Assembly: GCA_947503935.1 (NCBI GenBank)
Contig: CANNFR010000011.1
Location: forward strand, 110,178-174,177
Source of the DNA: an uncultured Paracoccaceae bacterium
GTDB taxonomy: Bacteria; Pseudomonadota; Alphaproteobacteria; Rhodobacterales; Rhodobacteraceae
Direction: 5' to 3'
DNA: 64,000 bases
The notes under the pieces were generated by a model, which was given only the letters and a program-made list of their open reading frames with translations, had not been told where the DNA came from and did not search any database. The translations under genes were made by a program, and so were the position numbers. This document shows positions 1 to 10,147 of the stretch, in pieces (positions within the stretch are counted from its first letter, which is position 1; each line of letters starts with the position of its first letter).

Positions 1-407
1 TTTGACCGTAACCGCGCCAGACGCGCGGCCACGCTTTCGGCAGGCTGCCCGGGCGCGGGCGCCGGTGAATTAACCTGCGCAGCCGCAGCTGTTGCGGCAG
101 GTTTGGGCGATTCTGTGGTTCTGGGCGGTGAAGCTGGTGCCGCCTTGGCCTGCACGCTGGGGCGCAGGGTTACACCGCGATCATGAACACGGGCGTCGAC
201 TTTGTGGTGACTTTCACGCTCGGCGATGCGCTGAAGCTCGCCTGCGTCGGGGCGCGGGGGCACGGCACCAAAATATCTGTCTTCGGCTGAGAGTTGGCGA
301 AAATACTCGGTGATGGCTTTCATGGTGGCGAAAGCATCGTCAAAGCCTTCCAACGTGCACGAAAACGTGCCGTAAGAGACTGTCAGAGTTTTGCCTGAAC
401 CCGTCAT
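1..407 (-). CDS. Conserved hypothetical protein, 5' part (runs off the left edge)
   Basis: The reading frame is open from an ATG at 407 to the window edge, giving the first 135 residues. It opens with MTGSGKTLTVSYGTF, followed by a compact region of about 65 residues and then a Pro/Ala-rich linker. I recall homologues in Rhodobacteraceae, sometimes labelled 'chemotaxis protein CheA', but no CheA domain (HPt, kinase) is visible, so that label should not be trusted. The early GSGKT string is too near the N-terminus to be a normal P-loop. It is divergent from the thiamine pyrophosphokinase gene. The C-terminal part lies outside the window. Function unknown. Confidence 0.7.
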   Translation of the reverse strand, partial: MTGSGKTLTVSYGTFSCTLEGFDDAFATMKAITEYFRQLSAEDRYFGAVPPRPDAGELQRIAERESHHKVDARVHDRGVTLRPSVQAKAAPASPPRTTESPKPAATAAAAQVNSPAPAPGQPAESVAARLARLRS

Positions 408-545
408 ATCCTCGTTACTTTCTTCTTTTTATGGCAATGTGTTGCCAAACACCTTTCCACCACGCAAACAGAACCGAACTACGGAATTCGAGGTATCTTT
501 TCGGGTCCGAATTATGGTTTGTTTCTGTCATGAGACCTGTCCAAC
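408..545. promoter_or_regulatory. AT-rich divergent intergenic region
   Basis: This 138-base gap separates the leftward partial gene from the rightward thiamine pyrophosphokinase gene, so it should hold both promoters. It is clearly more AT-rich than the surrounding DNA, with runs such as TTTCTTCTTTTTATGG. I see no THI-box (TPP riboswitch) signature and cannot assign -35/-10 boxes with confidence. Confidence 0.35.
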
Positions 546-1232
546 ATGTGTGATCTGATCGTTGAAAGTGCAACAGGCATCACGATCGTCGGCTCCGGCG
601 AGACTACGCTCGATACTCTTCAAACAGCATTATACAAAGCCCCTACCTTGGTCGCCGCCGACGGGGGCGCGGCGCGCGCGTTGAATTTAGGTTACACTGC
701 GACTGCCGTGATCGGAGATCTCGATTCAATCGATATCCGTACACGAACCCTTCTTCCCCCGCATATATTTCACCCTATTTTTGAGCAAGAAACAACAGAT
801 TTCGATAAAACTTTACGGTCAGTGTCGTCTACTTTACTCATCGCCGTGGGCTTCACGGGGGGGCGGCTCGATCATGAATTGGCTGTATTTTCGACCCTTG
901 TGAAAAGGGCGGATGCACCTTGTATCGTGCTTGGAGCGCAGGATCTGATCTTCGTGGCGCCGCTGCAATTGAAGATCAAACTGCCCGTCGGAACCCGTTT
1001 TTCCCTCTTTCCCATGGGGCCCGTACGCGGGACGAGTGAGGGCCTCCGCTGGCCCATCGACGGGCTTGATTTTGCGCCGGACGGACGGGTTGGAACGTCG
1101 AATGAAGTCACGGCCGACGAGGTCGCCTTGCGCCTGACTGCCCGCAACATGCTGGTGATCTTGCCCGCGCAGTGCCTTGACGCGGCGATCACGGCGATCG
1201 CGCCGGACTATATTCCTCCTGTCAGGACGTGA
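546..1232 (+). CDS. Thiamine pyrophosphokinase
   Basis: Transfers pyrophosphate from ATP to thiamine to make the cofactor thiamine diphosphate in the cytoplasm. Family motifs are in order: AADGGA (residues 37-42), GDLDS (57-61), QETTDFDK (81-88) and TGGRLDHE (104-111), which form the ATP/Mg and thiamine sites. The length of 228 residues is normal. The first half of the gene is noticeably richer in A+T than its neighbours, while the second half is ordinary. It converges on the serine ammonia-lyase gene, with a 40-base gap. A thiN-type enzyme is near certain; the start codon is less certain because no strong ribosome-binding site is seen. Confidence 0.9.
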   Translation: MCDLIVESATGITIVGSGETTLDTLQTALYKAPTLVAADGGAARALNLGYTATAVIGDLDSIDIRTRTLLPPHIFHPIFEQETTDFDKTLRSVSSTLLIAVGFTGGRLDHELAVFSTLVKRADAPCIVLGAQDLIFVAPLQLKIKLPVGTRFSLFPMGPVRGTSEGLRWPIDGLDFAPDGRVGTSNEVTADEVALRLTARNMLVILPAQCLDAAITAIAPDYIPPVRT

Positions 1233-1272
1233 GGACAGTGCCTCTGGTCACCATGGGGCATACACAGGTCGC

Positions 1273-2652
<1,380 letters not shown>

Positions 2653-2828
2653 AGCCACCCCTTTGCCGCACGCCCCCTCCACATAGGCTGTTTGACAGCC
2701 GCGATCACGGCCAAAATCGACACCTTGGCGGGGAAACGCGCAATGGTCTTGGCGTGGCGTTGAAATTCACGCTCGCCGCGCGGGGTGATCTTGCCTATAA
2801 CGGCCCTCGATAGATACGGAGGCCAATC

Positions 2829-3617
2829 ATGAGTTCTGAGCTTTCTCCCATCGACAAGGCCAAATTCCTTGCGGCCAAAAGGTCGGTCGCCTTTGTCGAG
2901 AACGGAATGCGAGTGGGCCTTGGAACGGGGTCGACGGCGGCGTGGATGGTGCGCTGTCTGGGCGACCGCGTGCGCGAAGAGGGGTTGCGCATAACCGCGG
3001 TGCCGACATCGTCGCAGACGGCGGCCCTGGCCCGCGAGATGGGCATCAACGTGGCGCCCCTGGATGAGGTGAAGTGGCTGGATCTGACGATTGACGGGGC
3101 CGATGAGTTCGACAGCGACCTCTGTCTGATCAAGGGCGGCGGCGGCGCGCTGCTGCAGGAAAAAATCGTCGCGACAGCCTCGGACCAGATGATCGTGATC
3201 GCCGATGCGGCGAAAGAAGTGGCGACACTGGGCGCGTTTGCCTTGCCGGTTGAGGTGGTGCCCTTTGGCTGGCAGACCACGAAAGCGCTGATTGAAGAGG
3301 CTCTGATCAACCTCGATGTGATGGGGCGCACCACCGCGCTGCGGCAGCAGGGCGAAGACCCGTTCGTGACCGATGAGGGCAACTACATCCTCGACCTTGA
3401 ACTCAACCGCATCGGCAATCCGCGGCAATTGTCGCTGATGCTGAACCAGATCCCCGGCGTGGTGGAAAACGGCCTCTTCATCGATATCTGCGACATCGTG
3501 ATCATCGGCCATGGCGATGGCCGGGTTGAGCTGCGCGATATCAATGCCGGCACGACCGATGAGGAAAAGATCGATTTCATGGAAGATGGCAACATCTTCG
3601 CCGATCTGGCTGAATAG
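2829..3617 (+). CDS. rpiA: Ribose-5-phosphate isomerase A
   Basis: Interconverts ribose 5-phosphate and ribulose 5-phosphate in the non-oxidative pentose phosphate pathway. The 262-residue protein shows the phosphate loop GTGST (32-36), the catalytic DGADEFD (89-95) and KGGGGALLQEKI (102-113), all diagnostic of RpiA rather than RpiB. A good ribosome-binding site (GGAGG) precedes the ATG. Glutathione reductase starts 8 bases after the stop, so the two are probably co-transcribed. A possible -10 box TATAAC lies about 35 bases upstream. Confidence 0.96.
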   Translation: MSSELSPIDKAKFLAAKRSVAFVENGMRVGLGTGSTAAWMVRCLGDRVREEGLRITAVPTSSQTAALAREMGINVAPLDEVKWLDLTIDGADEFDSDLCLIKGGGGALLQEKIVATASDQMIVIADAAKEVATLGAFALPVEVVPFGWQTTKALIEEALINLDVMGRTTALRQQGEDPFVTDEGNYILDLELNRIGNPRQLSLMLNQIPGVVENGLFIDICDIVIIGHGDGRVELRDINAGTTDEEKIDFMEDGNIFADLAE

Positions 3618-3625
3618 GGGCGCTT

Positions 3626-4984
3626 GTGACCTTCGACTATGATCTTTTCGTCATTGGCGGCGGCTCGGGCGGCGTGCGCGCGGCGCGGCTGGCGGCGTCC
3701 GAGGCCGGGGCCAAGGTGGGGCTGGCCGAAGAATACCGGATGGGCGGCACCTGTGTGATCCGCGGCTGCGTGCCGAAAAAGCTGATGGTCTTCGCGTCGG
3801 GCTATCGCGAGTTGATGGGGCAGGCGGCTGATTACGGTTGGGATGTGAAGGCCGGTGACTTCGACTGGCCCAAATTCCGTGCCCACCTGCATTCCGAGCT
3901 TGACCGGCTTGAGCAGATCTACCGCACCAATCTGGAAAAGGCGGGGGTGACGATCCATGACGCCCGTGCCGAGTTGGAAGACCCGCACACGGTCAAGCTG
4001 TCGACAGGTGAGACCTTTACGGCGCGTCACATCCTTGTGGCCGTCGGCGGCCACCCCGACGTGCCGGACCGCCCCAATGCCGAGTTGGGCATCACCTCGA
4101 ACGATGTGTTTCTGTTTGACGAACTGCCCAAAAGCATCCTGATCGTCGGCGGCGGCTATATTGCCTCCGAGATGGCGTGCATTCTACACGGGCTGGGTGT
4201 GGAGGTGACGCAATTCTATCGCGGGGCCCAGATCCTGCGTGGGTTCGATGACGAGGCGCGCGGCCATATCGCCAGCACGATGGTCGAGGACGGTATCAAC
4301 CTGCGGCTGGGCACCGATGTGCTTGAGATGAAGGCCGAGGGCGACGCGATCTGGGTCAAGGCCTCGGACGGGTCCGAGCGGGTCTATGACAAGCTGCTCT
4401 GGGCCACGGGGCGCAAGCCCAATACCGGCAATCTCGGCCTCGACAAGGCGGGCGTGAAGCTGGGCCGCCGTGGCGAGATCGTTGTCGACCAGTATAGCCA
4501 GACCGACGTGCCCTCGATCTATGCCGTGGGTGACGTGACCGGGCGGCTGCAATTGACGCCGGTCGCCATCCGCGAGGGCGCGGCCTTTGTCGAGACGGTG
4601 TTCAAGGGCAATCCGACCGCCTTTTCGCACGATCTGGTGCCAGGCGCGGTGTTCACCCAGCCCGAATACGGCTATGTCGGCATGACCGAGGAGGAGGCGC
4701 GCGACGCCGAGGCGATCGAGGTTTACTGCACCTCGTTCCGGCCGATGCAGACCGCCTATATCGAACGGACCGAGCGGGTGATGATGAAGCTGATCGTCAG
4801 CAAGGAAACCCAGAAGGTTCTGGGCTGTCACATCGTTGCGGACCATGCCGGCGAGATGATCCAGATGGCCGCTATCGCCATTCGCATGGGGGCCACGAAG
4901 GAACAGTTCGACAGCACCTGCGCGGTGCATCCGACGATGGCGGAAGAATTGGTGACGATGAAGACACCGGTCAGAACGGCGTGA
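3626..4984 (+). CDS. gor: Glutathione-disulfide reductase
   Basis: FAD- and NADPH-dependent flavoenzyme that reduces glutathione disulfide in the cytoplasm. An N-terminal FAD fold (GGGSGG, 11-16) is followed by the redox pair in GGTCVIRGCVPKK (Cys43 and Cys48), the NAD(P) fold (VGGGYIASEMA near 175) and the C-terminal dimerisation domain ending in HPTMAEE, whose His is the active-site base. The CVIRGC form is the one usual in alphaproteobacterial and plant-type enzymes. The start is GTG at 3626, 8 bases after rpiA. Length 452, full. Confidence 0.95.
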   Translation: MTFDYDLFVIGGGSGGVRAARLAASEAGAKVGLAEEYRMGGTCVIRGCVPKKLMVFASGYRELMGQAADYGWDVKAGDFDWPKFRAHLHSELDRLEQIYRTNLEKAGVTIHDARAELEDPHTVKLSTGETFTARHILVAVGGHPDVPDRPNAELGITSNDVFLFDELPKSILIVGGGYIASEMACILHGLGVEVTQFYRGAQILRGFDDEARGHIASTMVEDGINLRLGTDVLEMKAEGDAIWVKASDGSERVYDKLLWATGRKPNTGNLGLDKAGVKLGRRGEIVVDQYSQTDVPSIYAVGDVTGRLQLTPVAIREGAAFVETVFKGNPTAFSHDLVPGAVFTQPEYGYVGMTEEEARDAEAIEVYCTSFRPMQTAYIERTERVMMKLIVSKETQKVLGCHIVADHAGEMIQMAAIAIRMGATKEQFDSTCAVHPTMAEELVTMKTPVRTA

Positions 4985-5066
4985 CCAGCGCTTGATTTCG
5001 CGCGTTTGACGACCACTTAGCAACATGACTTGAGAGCAAGACGACCAAAAGGGGAAAAGACCGAAT

Positions 5067-6209
5067 ATGTCTGGCAATAACGGCGGACCTTGGGGCGGCG
5101 GTGGCGGCTCAAACGGTAATAATGGGGGCGATAATCGCGGAGGTGGCCGTAGGCCGGGCGGCGACGGGCCGCAGATTCCCGAAATCGATGAGATCGTCAA
5201 GAAAGGGCAGGAGCAACTGCGCGTCCTGATGGGCGGTCGTGGTGGCGGCAATAATGGCGGGGATGGCGGCGGTGGTTTCCAGATCACGCGCGGCACGTAT
5301 TTCCTAGGCTTTCTGGCCTTGGCAGCCGTCTGGGTGTTCTCGTCCTTCTACACGGTGCGCCCGGAAGAGCAGTCGGTGGAATTGCTGCTGGGCGAACGCT
5401 ATCAGGTGGGCAATCCCGGCCTGAACTTCGCGCCATGGCCGATCGTGAGCTATGTGGTCATCCCCGTGACGCGGGAAAACACAGAAGACATCGGGATGTC
5501 GTCAGGTAGTCGTGGGGAAGATGGCCTGATGCTGACCACTGACGCGAACATCGTGGATATCGATTTCCAGGTGGTGTGGAACATCAACGACCCCGAAAAG
5601 TACCTTTTCAATATCGCCGATCCCGAGCAGACCGTTCGCGCCGTGTCCGAGGCGGCGATGCGTGAGATCATCGCCGAAAGCGAGCTGGCACCGATCCTGA
5701 ACCGGGATCGCGGTGTTACCGCGGATCGCGCGCAGGCAACCATTCAAGAGGCGCTGAATGATTACGAGAGCGGCATTAATATCGTGCGTCTGAACCTCGA
5801 ACGCGCTGACCCGCCGCGCGAAGTGATCGACGCGTTCCGCGAGGTGCAGGCGGCCGAGCAGCAGCGTGACCGTTTGGAACGCCAGGCCGACGCCTACGCC
5901 AATACGGTTCTTGCCGGTGCGCGGGGTGAAGCGGCCCAGATCCTTGAGCAAGCCGAAGGCTACCGGGCCCGCGTGATCAACGAGGCCGAGGGTGAAGCCA
6001 GCCGCTTTCTGGCGGTTCTTGGCGAATACCAGGATGCCCCGGAGGTAACGCGCAAGCGTCTCTACCTCGAAACGATGGAGCAGGTCTTGGGCGATGTCGA
6101 CAAGGTCATCCTGGACGAGGGCGCGAGCGGCGGCGGGGGCCAGGGTGTCGTGCCCTACCTGCCGCTGAACGAACTGCGTCGGAACACAACCTCGACAGGA
6201 GGTAACTGA
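5067..6209 (+). CDS. hflK: FtsH protease activity modulator HflK
   Basis: Membrane-anchored SPFH/prohibitin-family protein. With HflC it forms the large periplasmic cage around the FtsH protease and tunes membrane-protein turnover. The first ~75 residues are a Gly/Asn-rich cytoplasmic low-complexity segment. One transmembrane helix (about 78-97) follows, then the SPFH domain and a long Ala/Glu/Arg coiled coil (REVQAAEQQRDRLERQ). Length is 380 residues. It is followed after 3 bases by hflC, as usual for this operon. Confidence 0.95.
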   Translation: MSGNNGGPWGGGGGSNGNNGGDNRGGGRRPGGDGPQIPEIDEIVKKGQEQLRVLMGGRGGGNNGGDGGGGFQITRGTYFLGFLALAAVWVFSSFYTVRPEEQSVELLLGERYQVGNPGLNFAPWPIVSYVVIPVTRENTEDIGMSSGSRGEDGLMLTTDANIVDIDFQVVWNINDPEKYLFNIADPEQTVRAVSEAAMREIIAESELAPILNRDRGVTADRAQATIQEALNDYESGINIVRLNLERADPPREVIDAFREVQAAEQQRDRLERQADAYANTVLAGARGEAAQILEQAEGYRARVINEAEGEASRFLAVLGEYQDAPEVTRKRLYLETMEQVLGDVDKVILDEGASGGGGQGVVPYLPLNELRRNTTSTGGN

Positions 6210-6212
6210 GCC

Positions 6213-7106
6213 ATGAAGAAGTCAGTTTTCATCATACCGGTTTTGGTTCTTGCCGTTGCCGCCATCCTGTCATCGCTGTTCATCGTGGATGAGCGTGAGA
6301 AGGCGCTGGTTCTGCAATTCGGTCAGATCAAGCAGGTCAGGGAAGAGCCAGGGCTGGCCTTCAAGATCCCCCTGATCCAGGAAGTCGTGCGTTACGATGA
6401 CCGGATCCTGTCGCTTGACACCAACCTGATCGAGGTGACGCCCTCGGACGACCGTCGATTGGTCGTCGATGCGTTCGCCCGCTACCGGATCAACGATGTC
6501 GTGCAGTTTCGCCAAGCCGTTGGCGTGGGCGGACAGCGGGTGGCTGAAGATCGCCTGCAATCGATCCTGAACGCGCAGATCAGAGAGGTCCTGGGTGCGG
6601 AATCCGTGACGTCGGACACCATCTTGTCGCCTGATCGTCGTCTTTTGACGAACCGTATTCGCGACCAAGCCCGTGTTCTGGCCAATGGTCTGGGCCTCGA
6701 CATTGTCGACGTGCGGCTGAAAACCACGAACTTGCCCGAGCAGAACCTGGAAGCCACCTTTGCCCGGATGCGGGCCGAGCGTGAGCGCGAGGCCGCGGAC
6801 GAAATCGCACGCGGTAACGAAGCCGCGCAAAGGGTGCGCGCCCAGGCCGACCGGACGGTGGTTGAGCTTGTGTCGGATGCCAACCGCCAGGCCGAGATCA
6901 CCCGGGGTGAGGCCGATGCGCAAAGAAACAATACCTTTGCCGAGGCTTTCACGCAGGACGCGGAATTCTTTGAATTCTATCGGTCGCTGACAGCCTATAG
7001 CCGGGCCTTGCAGGGCAACAACTCGACATTGGTCATCACGCCCGATAGCGAGTTCTTCGACTACTTCGACAGCCCCACTGGCCGGGCGACGCCTGCGGCC
7101 GAGTGA
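6213..7106 (+). CDS. hflC: Protease modulator HflC
   Basis: Partner of HflK in the HflKC cage that regulates FtsH. It has one N-terminal membrane anchor (residues 5-25), an SPFH domain with the typical VDEREKALVLQFGQ entry, and a charged coiled coil (RMRAEREREAADEIARGNE). Length 297 residues, normal. The ribosome-binding site GGAGG lies inside the end of hflK (ACAGGAGGTAACTG), pointing to translational coupling. Its stop overlaps the GTG start of the next small gene. Confidence 0.95.
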   Translation: MKKSVFIIPVLVLAVAAILSSLFIVDEREKALVLQFGQIKQVREEPGLAFKIPLIQEVVRYDDRILSLDTNLIEVTPSDDRRLVVDAFARYRINDVVQFRQAVGVGGQRVAEDRLQSILNAQIREVLGAESVTSDTILSPDRRLLTNRIRDQARVLANGLGLDIVDVRLKTTNLPEQNLEATFARMRAEREREAADEIARGNEAAQRVRAQADRTVVELVSDANRQAEITRGEADAQRNNTFAEAFTQDAEFFEFYRSLTAYSRALQGNNSTLVITPDSEFFDYFDSPTGRATPAAE

Positions 7107-7300
7107 TTGGGCTGATCCTTATGGCGCTGGGTCTGGCGCTTGTGGTTGAGGGGCTGGTGCTTGCACTGGCCCCTTCCCGTATCGAAGAGGCGCTGGCGTT
7201 TCTGGCCTCTCTCAGCCCCGAACAGCGGCGGCTTATCGGCCTGGGCGCTTTGGCAACGGGTGTCTTGCTGGTAGGGCTTGCCGGACGGCTCGGTGCCTGA
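7103..7300 (+). CDS. DUF2065 family small membrane protein
   Basis: A 65-residue protein with two predicted membrane helices (about 3-24 and 44-62), joined by a short loop rich in Leu, Glu and Arg. It starts with GTG overlapping the hflC stop (GTGA), so it is very probably co-translated with hflKC. DUF2065 proteins commonly sit next to hflC in proteobacteria; their role is unknown, and a connection with the HflKC/FtsH complex is only inferred from position. Confidence 0.8.
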   Translation: MIGLILMALGLALVVEGLVLALAPSRIEEALAFLASLSPEQRRLIGLGALATGVLLVGLAGRLGA

Positions 7301-7350
7301 GAGACTGCACACGCAAGCGTCACGTGCATGTGAGAGATCGTGGTTGGGCT

Positions 7351-7378
7351 TTGAGTTGCGGCTAACCTGCCCTATCTT
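7351..7378 (+). promoter_or_regulatory. Candidate promoter for the Do-like protease gene
   Basis: TTGAGT at 7351-7356 and TATCTT at 7373-7378 are separated by 16 bases and lie about 95 bases before the protease start. A heat-shock-type reading is also possible (CTTTGA then CTATCT, 17 apart), which would suit a Do-like protease. Both are pattern matches only. Confidence 0.35.
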
Positions 7379-7472
7379 TCATACAGCAGAATGAGCCGGG
7401 CAGGGTCCAAGCCCGACGCAACAACGATGGATGGGCTGTCACTCGGCCCCCAAGAATGAAGGAGTTCCTCTC

Positions 7473-8939
7473 TTGCAACCCAAAGCCCTCGTCCTGACGC
7501 GGCCAAGTGTTTCCGAGCCTCTTCGGGCATTCTGGGCGCTTGTCCTCGGTCTGGCGCTGTCCTTTGCATTGGCCATCCAGGCCGAGGCGCGCGGCGCACC
7601 GGAAAGCTTCGCCGACCTGGCCGATCAGGTCAGCCCGTCGGTGGTGAACATCACAACCTCAACCACGGTGGCGTCCTCAGGCAGGCCCGATCTGAACGTG
7701 CCAGAAGGGTCGCCGTTCGAAGATTTCTTCCGCGATTTCCTCAACCCCGAACAGGGCCCCGGCGGCCCGCGTGCACGGCGCAGCCAGGCGCTGGGGTCGG
7801 GTTTCGTGATCTCGGAAGATGGCTTCATCGTCACGAATAACCACGTGATCGAAGGCGCCGACGAGATCGAGATCGAGTTCTTCTCGGGCGATCGTCTGCC
7901 GGCCACCATCATCGGCACCGACCCCAACACCGACATCGCGGTTCTGAAAGTGGAAAGCGATGCGCCGCTGCCTTACGTCCGGTTCGGTGACAGCGATGTG
8001 ATGCGCGTCGGCGATTGGGTCATGGCCATGGGCAACCCGCTTGGCCAGGGCTTTTCGGTTTCGGCCGGTATCGTATCGGCCCGTGGGCGTGAATTGTCGG
8101 GTCAGTATGACGACTTCATCCAGACCGACGCTGCCATCAACCGGGGGAATTCGGGCGGGCCGCTCTTCAACATGGATGGTGAGGTGATCGGCGTGAACAC
8201 GGCGATCCTGTCGCCGAATGGCGGCTCGATCGGCATTGGCTTTGCGATGTCGTCCACCGTGGTGACCGACGTGGTGGCGCAATTGCGCGAGTTCGGGGAA
8301 ACCCGCCGTGGCTGGCTGGGTGTGCGCATTCAGAATGTGACCCCGGAACTGGCCGAGGCCATCGGCCTTGAGGATGAGCGCGGCGCGCTGGTTTCGGACG
8401 TGCCCGAGGGCCCTGCGATGGATGCAGGCATCCAGCAGGGTGATGTGATCGTCTCTTTCGATGGCGCAGAGGTGGCGGACACCCGCGAATTGGTGCGCCG
8501 TGTGGCAGGCACTGCTGTTGGCAAGGAAGTGCCTGTGATCGTCTTCCGCGATGGTGCGACCCAGACTTTGCGCATCACGCTTGGCCGTCGTGAGGATGCC
8601 GAGGGGGCCGTACCGGCCGCAGCCACCAGCGAGGAACCGGCCGAGGCGGACATGCTGGGCATCACGGTCACAACCGTGACGCCGGACATGCGCGAACAGC
8701 TGGGGCTGGGGGCGAATGTCAGCGGCCTGGCTGTCACCAATGTCGATGAGACCAGCGAAGCCTTCGAGAAAGGTCTGCGTGCCGGTGACGTGATCACCGA
8801 AGCCGGGCAGCAATCGGTGTCGGCCCCTGCCGATCTGGAGGCGCGTATCGAAGAGGCACGCGAAGCCGGGCGCAAATCGCTCTTGCTGCTGGTTCGCCGT
8901 GGCGGTGACCCGCGCTTTGTTGCGCTGTCGGTCGAATGA
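7473..8939 (+). CDS. Do-like (DegP/DegQ) periplasmic serine endoprotease
   Basis: Periplasmic quality-control protease of family S1C. After an N-terminal hydrophobic signal segment (about 20-38, cleavage near AEARG), the trypsin-like domain shows the triad His124 (TNNHVIEG), Asp154 (NTDIAVLK) and Ser227 (RGNSGGP). Two PDZ domains follow (about 275-375 and 395-480). I place the start at TTG 7473 (488 residues) because AAGGAG lies 9 bases before it; an in-frame ATG at 7431 would add 14 residues without an obvious ribosome-binding site. It follows hflKC on the same strand, giving a membrane and envelope proteolysis block. Confidence 0.93.
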   Translation: MQPKALVLTRPSVSEPLRAFWALVLGLALSFALAIQAEARGAPESFADLADQVSPSVVNITTSTTVASSGRPDLNVPEGSPFEDFFRDFLNPEQGPGGPRARRSQALGSGFVISEDGFIVTNNHVIEGADEIEIEFFSGDRLPATIIGTDPNTDIAVLKVESDAPLPYVRFGDSDVMRVGDWVMAMGNPLGQGFSVSAGIVSARGRELSGQYDDFIQTDAAINRGNSGGPLFNMDGEVIGVNTAILSPNGGSIGIGFAMSSTVVTDVVAQLREFGETRRGWLGVRIQNVTPELAEAIGLEDERGALVSDVPEGPAMDAGIQQGDVIVSFDGAEVADTRELVRRVAGTAVGKEVPVIVFRDGATQTLRITLGRREDAEGAVPAAATSEEPAEADMLGITVTTVTPDMREQLGLGANVSGLAVTNVDETSEAFEKGLRAGDVITEAGQQSVSAPADLEARIEEAREAGRKSLLLLVRRGGDPRFVALSVE

Positions 8940-8962
8940 TCTGACCCCCTTTATCGTCAGTC

Positions 8963-8996
8963 CGAAGGGGCGCCACCGGGCGCCCCTTCGCTTTTT
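8963..8996 (+). terminator. Rho-independent terminator after the Do-like protease gene
   Basis: A perfect 12-bp stem (8963-8974 pairing with 8979-8990), with a 4-base loop, is followed by CTTTTTC. It ends the protease transcript before the ferredoxin gene. Confidence 0.9.
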
Positions 8997-9069
8997 CGGC
9001 GCGGAGGCCTCTGGCAAACCCGCGCATCTTGGCCTATGTCGCAACCCATTGGGGATTTGGCCGCAATAA

Positions 9070-9401
<332 letters not shown>

Positions 9402-9402
<1 letters not shown>

Positions 9403-10097
9403 TGCGGCTGGCCGCCGCGATCTTGGCGCTTTGCCTGGCGTCTCCGGCCCAGGCCCAGATCGTCTCGGCCGAGTATGCCGACCCGACGACCCGCTACGCC
9501 CATGGTGTTCTCGGCGATGCGATTGAATGGGGCACGCTGGAACTGCGTCTGGCCGACCGCCGGGTTTTGCGCATCGTTTTGCCCGAGGCCCGCGTTTTTG
9601 AGGACACCGCGCCGCGCCTTGCGGATCTGGATGGCGACGGGGCGCCCGAGGTCATCGTCGTCGAAAGCAGCCTGACGCAAGGTGCGCGGCTGGCGGTCTA
9701 TGACGAAACCGGCCTTCTGGCGGCAACCCTCTTTATCGGGCGGCGCAACCGCTGGCTGGCGCCGGTGGGTGCGGCCGATCTGGATGGCGATGGCCGGGTT
9801 GAGATCGCCTATGTCGACCGCCCGCATCTGGCCAGAACCCTGCGCGTCTGGCGCTACGACCCCGTCGGCCCCCGACTGACCGAAATCGCCAGCGCGGAAG
9901 GCCACACGAACCACCGTATCGGCGATCGCGACATCCTGGGCGGCATCCGCATGTGCAATGGCAGCCCGGAAATGATCACCGCCTCGCCAGACTGGTCCCG
10001 CTTGCTGGCAACGCGGCTGCAAGGCGCACGCCTGATCTGGCAAGATATCGGACCCAATGAGGCCGGTGCCGCAGGCCGGGCACTGGCCTGCCGCTAA
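9402..10097 (+). CDS. Secreted VCBS/FG-GAP repeat protein
   Basis: A 231-residue protein with a signal peptide (MRLAAAILALCLASPAQAQ, cleavage near residue 19). It has two calcium-binding FG-GAP/VCBS units, DLDGDGAPEVIVVE (near 70) and DLDGDGRVEIAYVD (near 127), each with the DxDxDG pattern of beta-propeller blades. Only part of a propeller would fit in this length. The ATG overlaps the ferredoxin stop, so the genes are coupled, although one product is cytoplasmic and the other exported. Function unknown. Confidence 0.8.
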
Positions 10098-10147
10098 TTC
10101 CGGCTCCGTTCTGATCTTCGGGGCAGGGTTCGCAGACCGGCCTGATG

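Noticed and set aside
92..313. 73-codon plus-strand frame at the left edge
   Set aside because: It is antisense to the minus-strand partial gene (1-407), which has the better composition.
546..560. TPP riboswitch upstream of thiamine pyrophosphokinase
   Set aside because: The upstream gap lacks the CUGAGA and ACYUGA conserved elements of the THI box.
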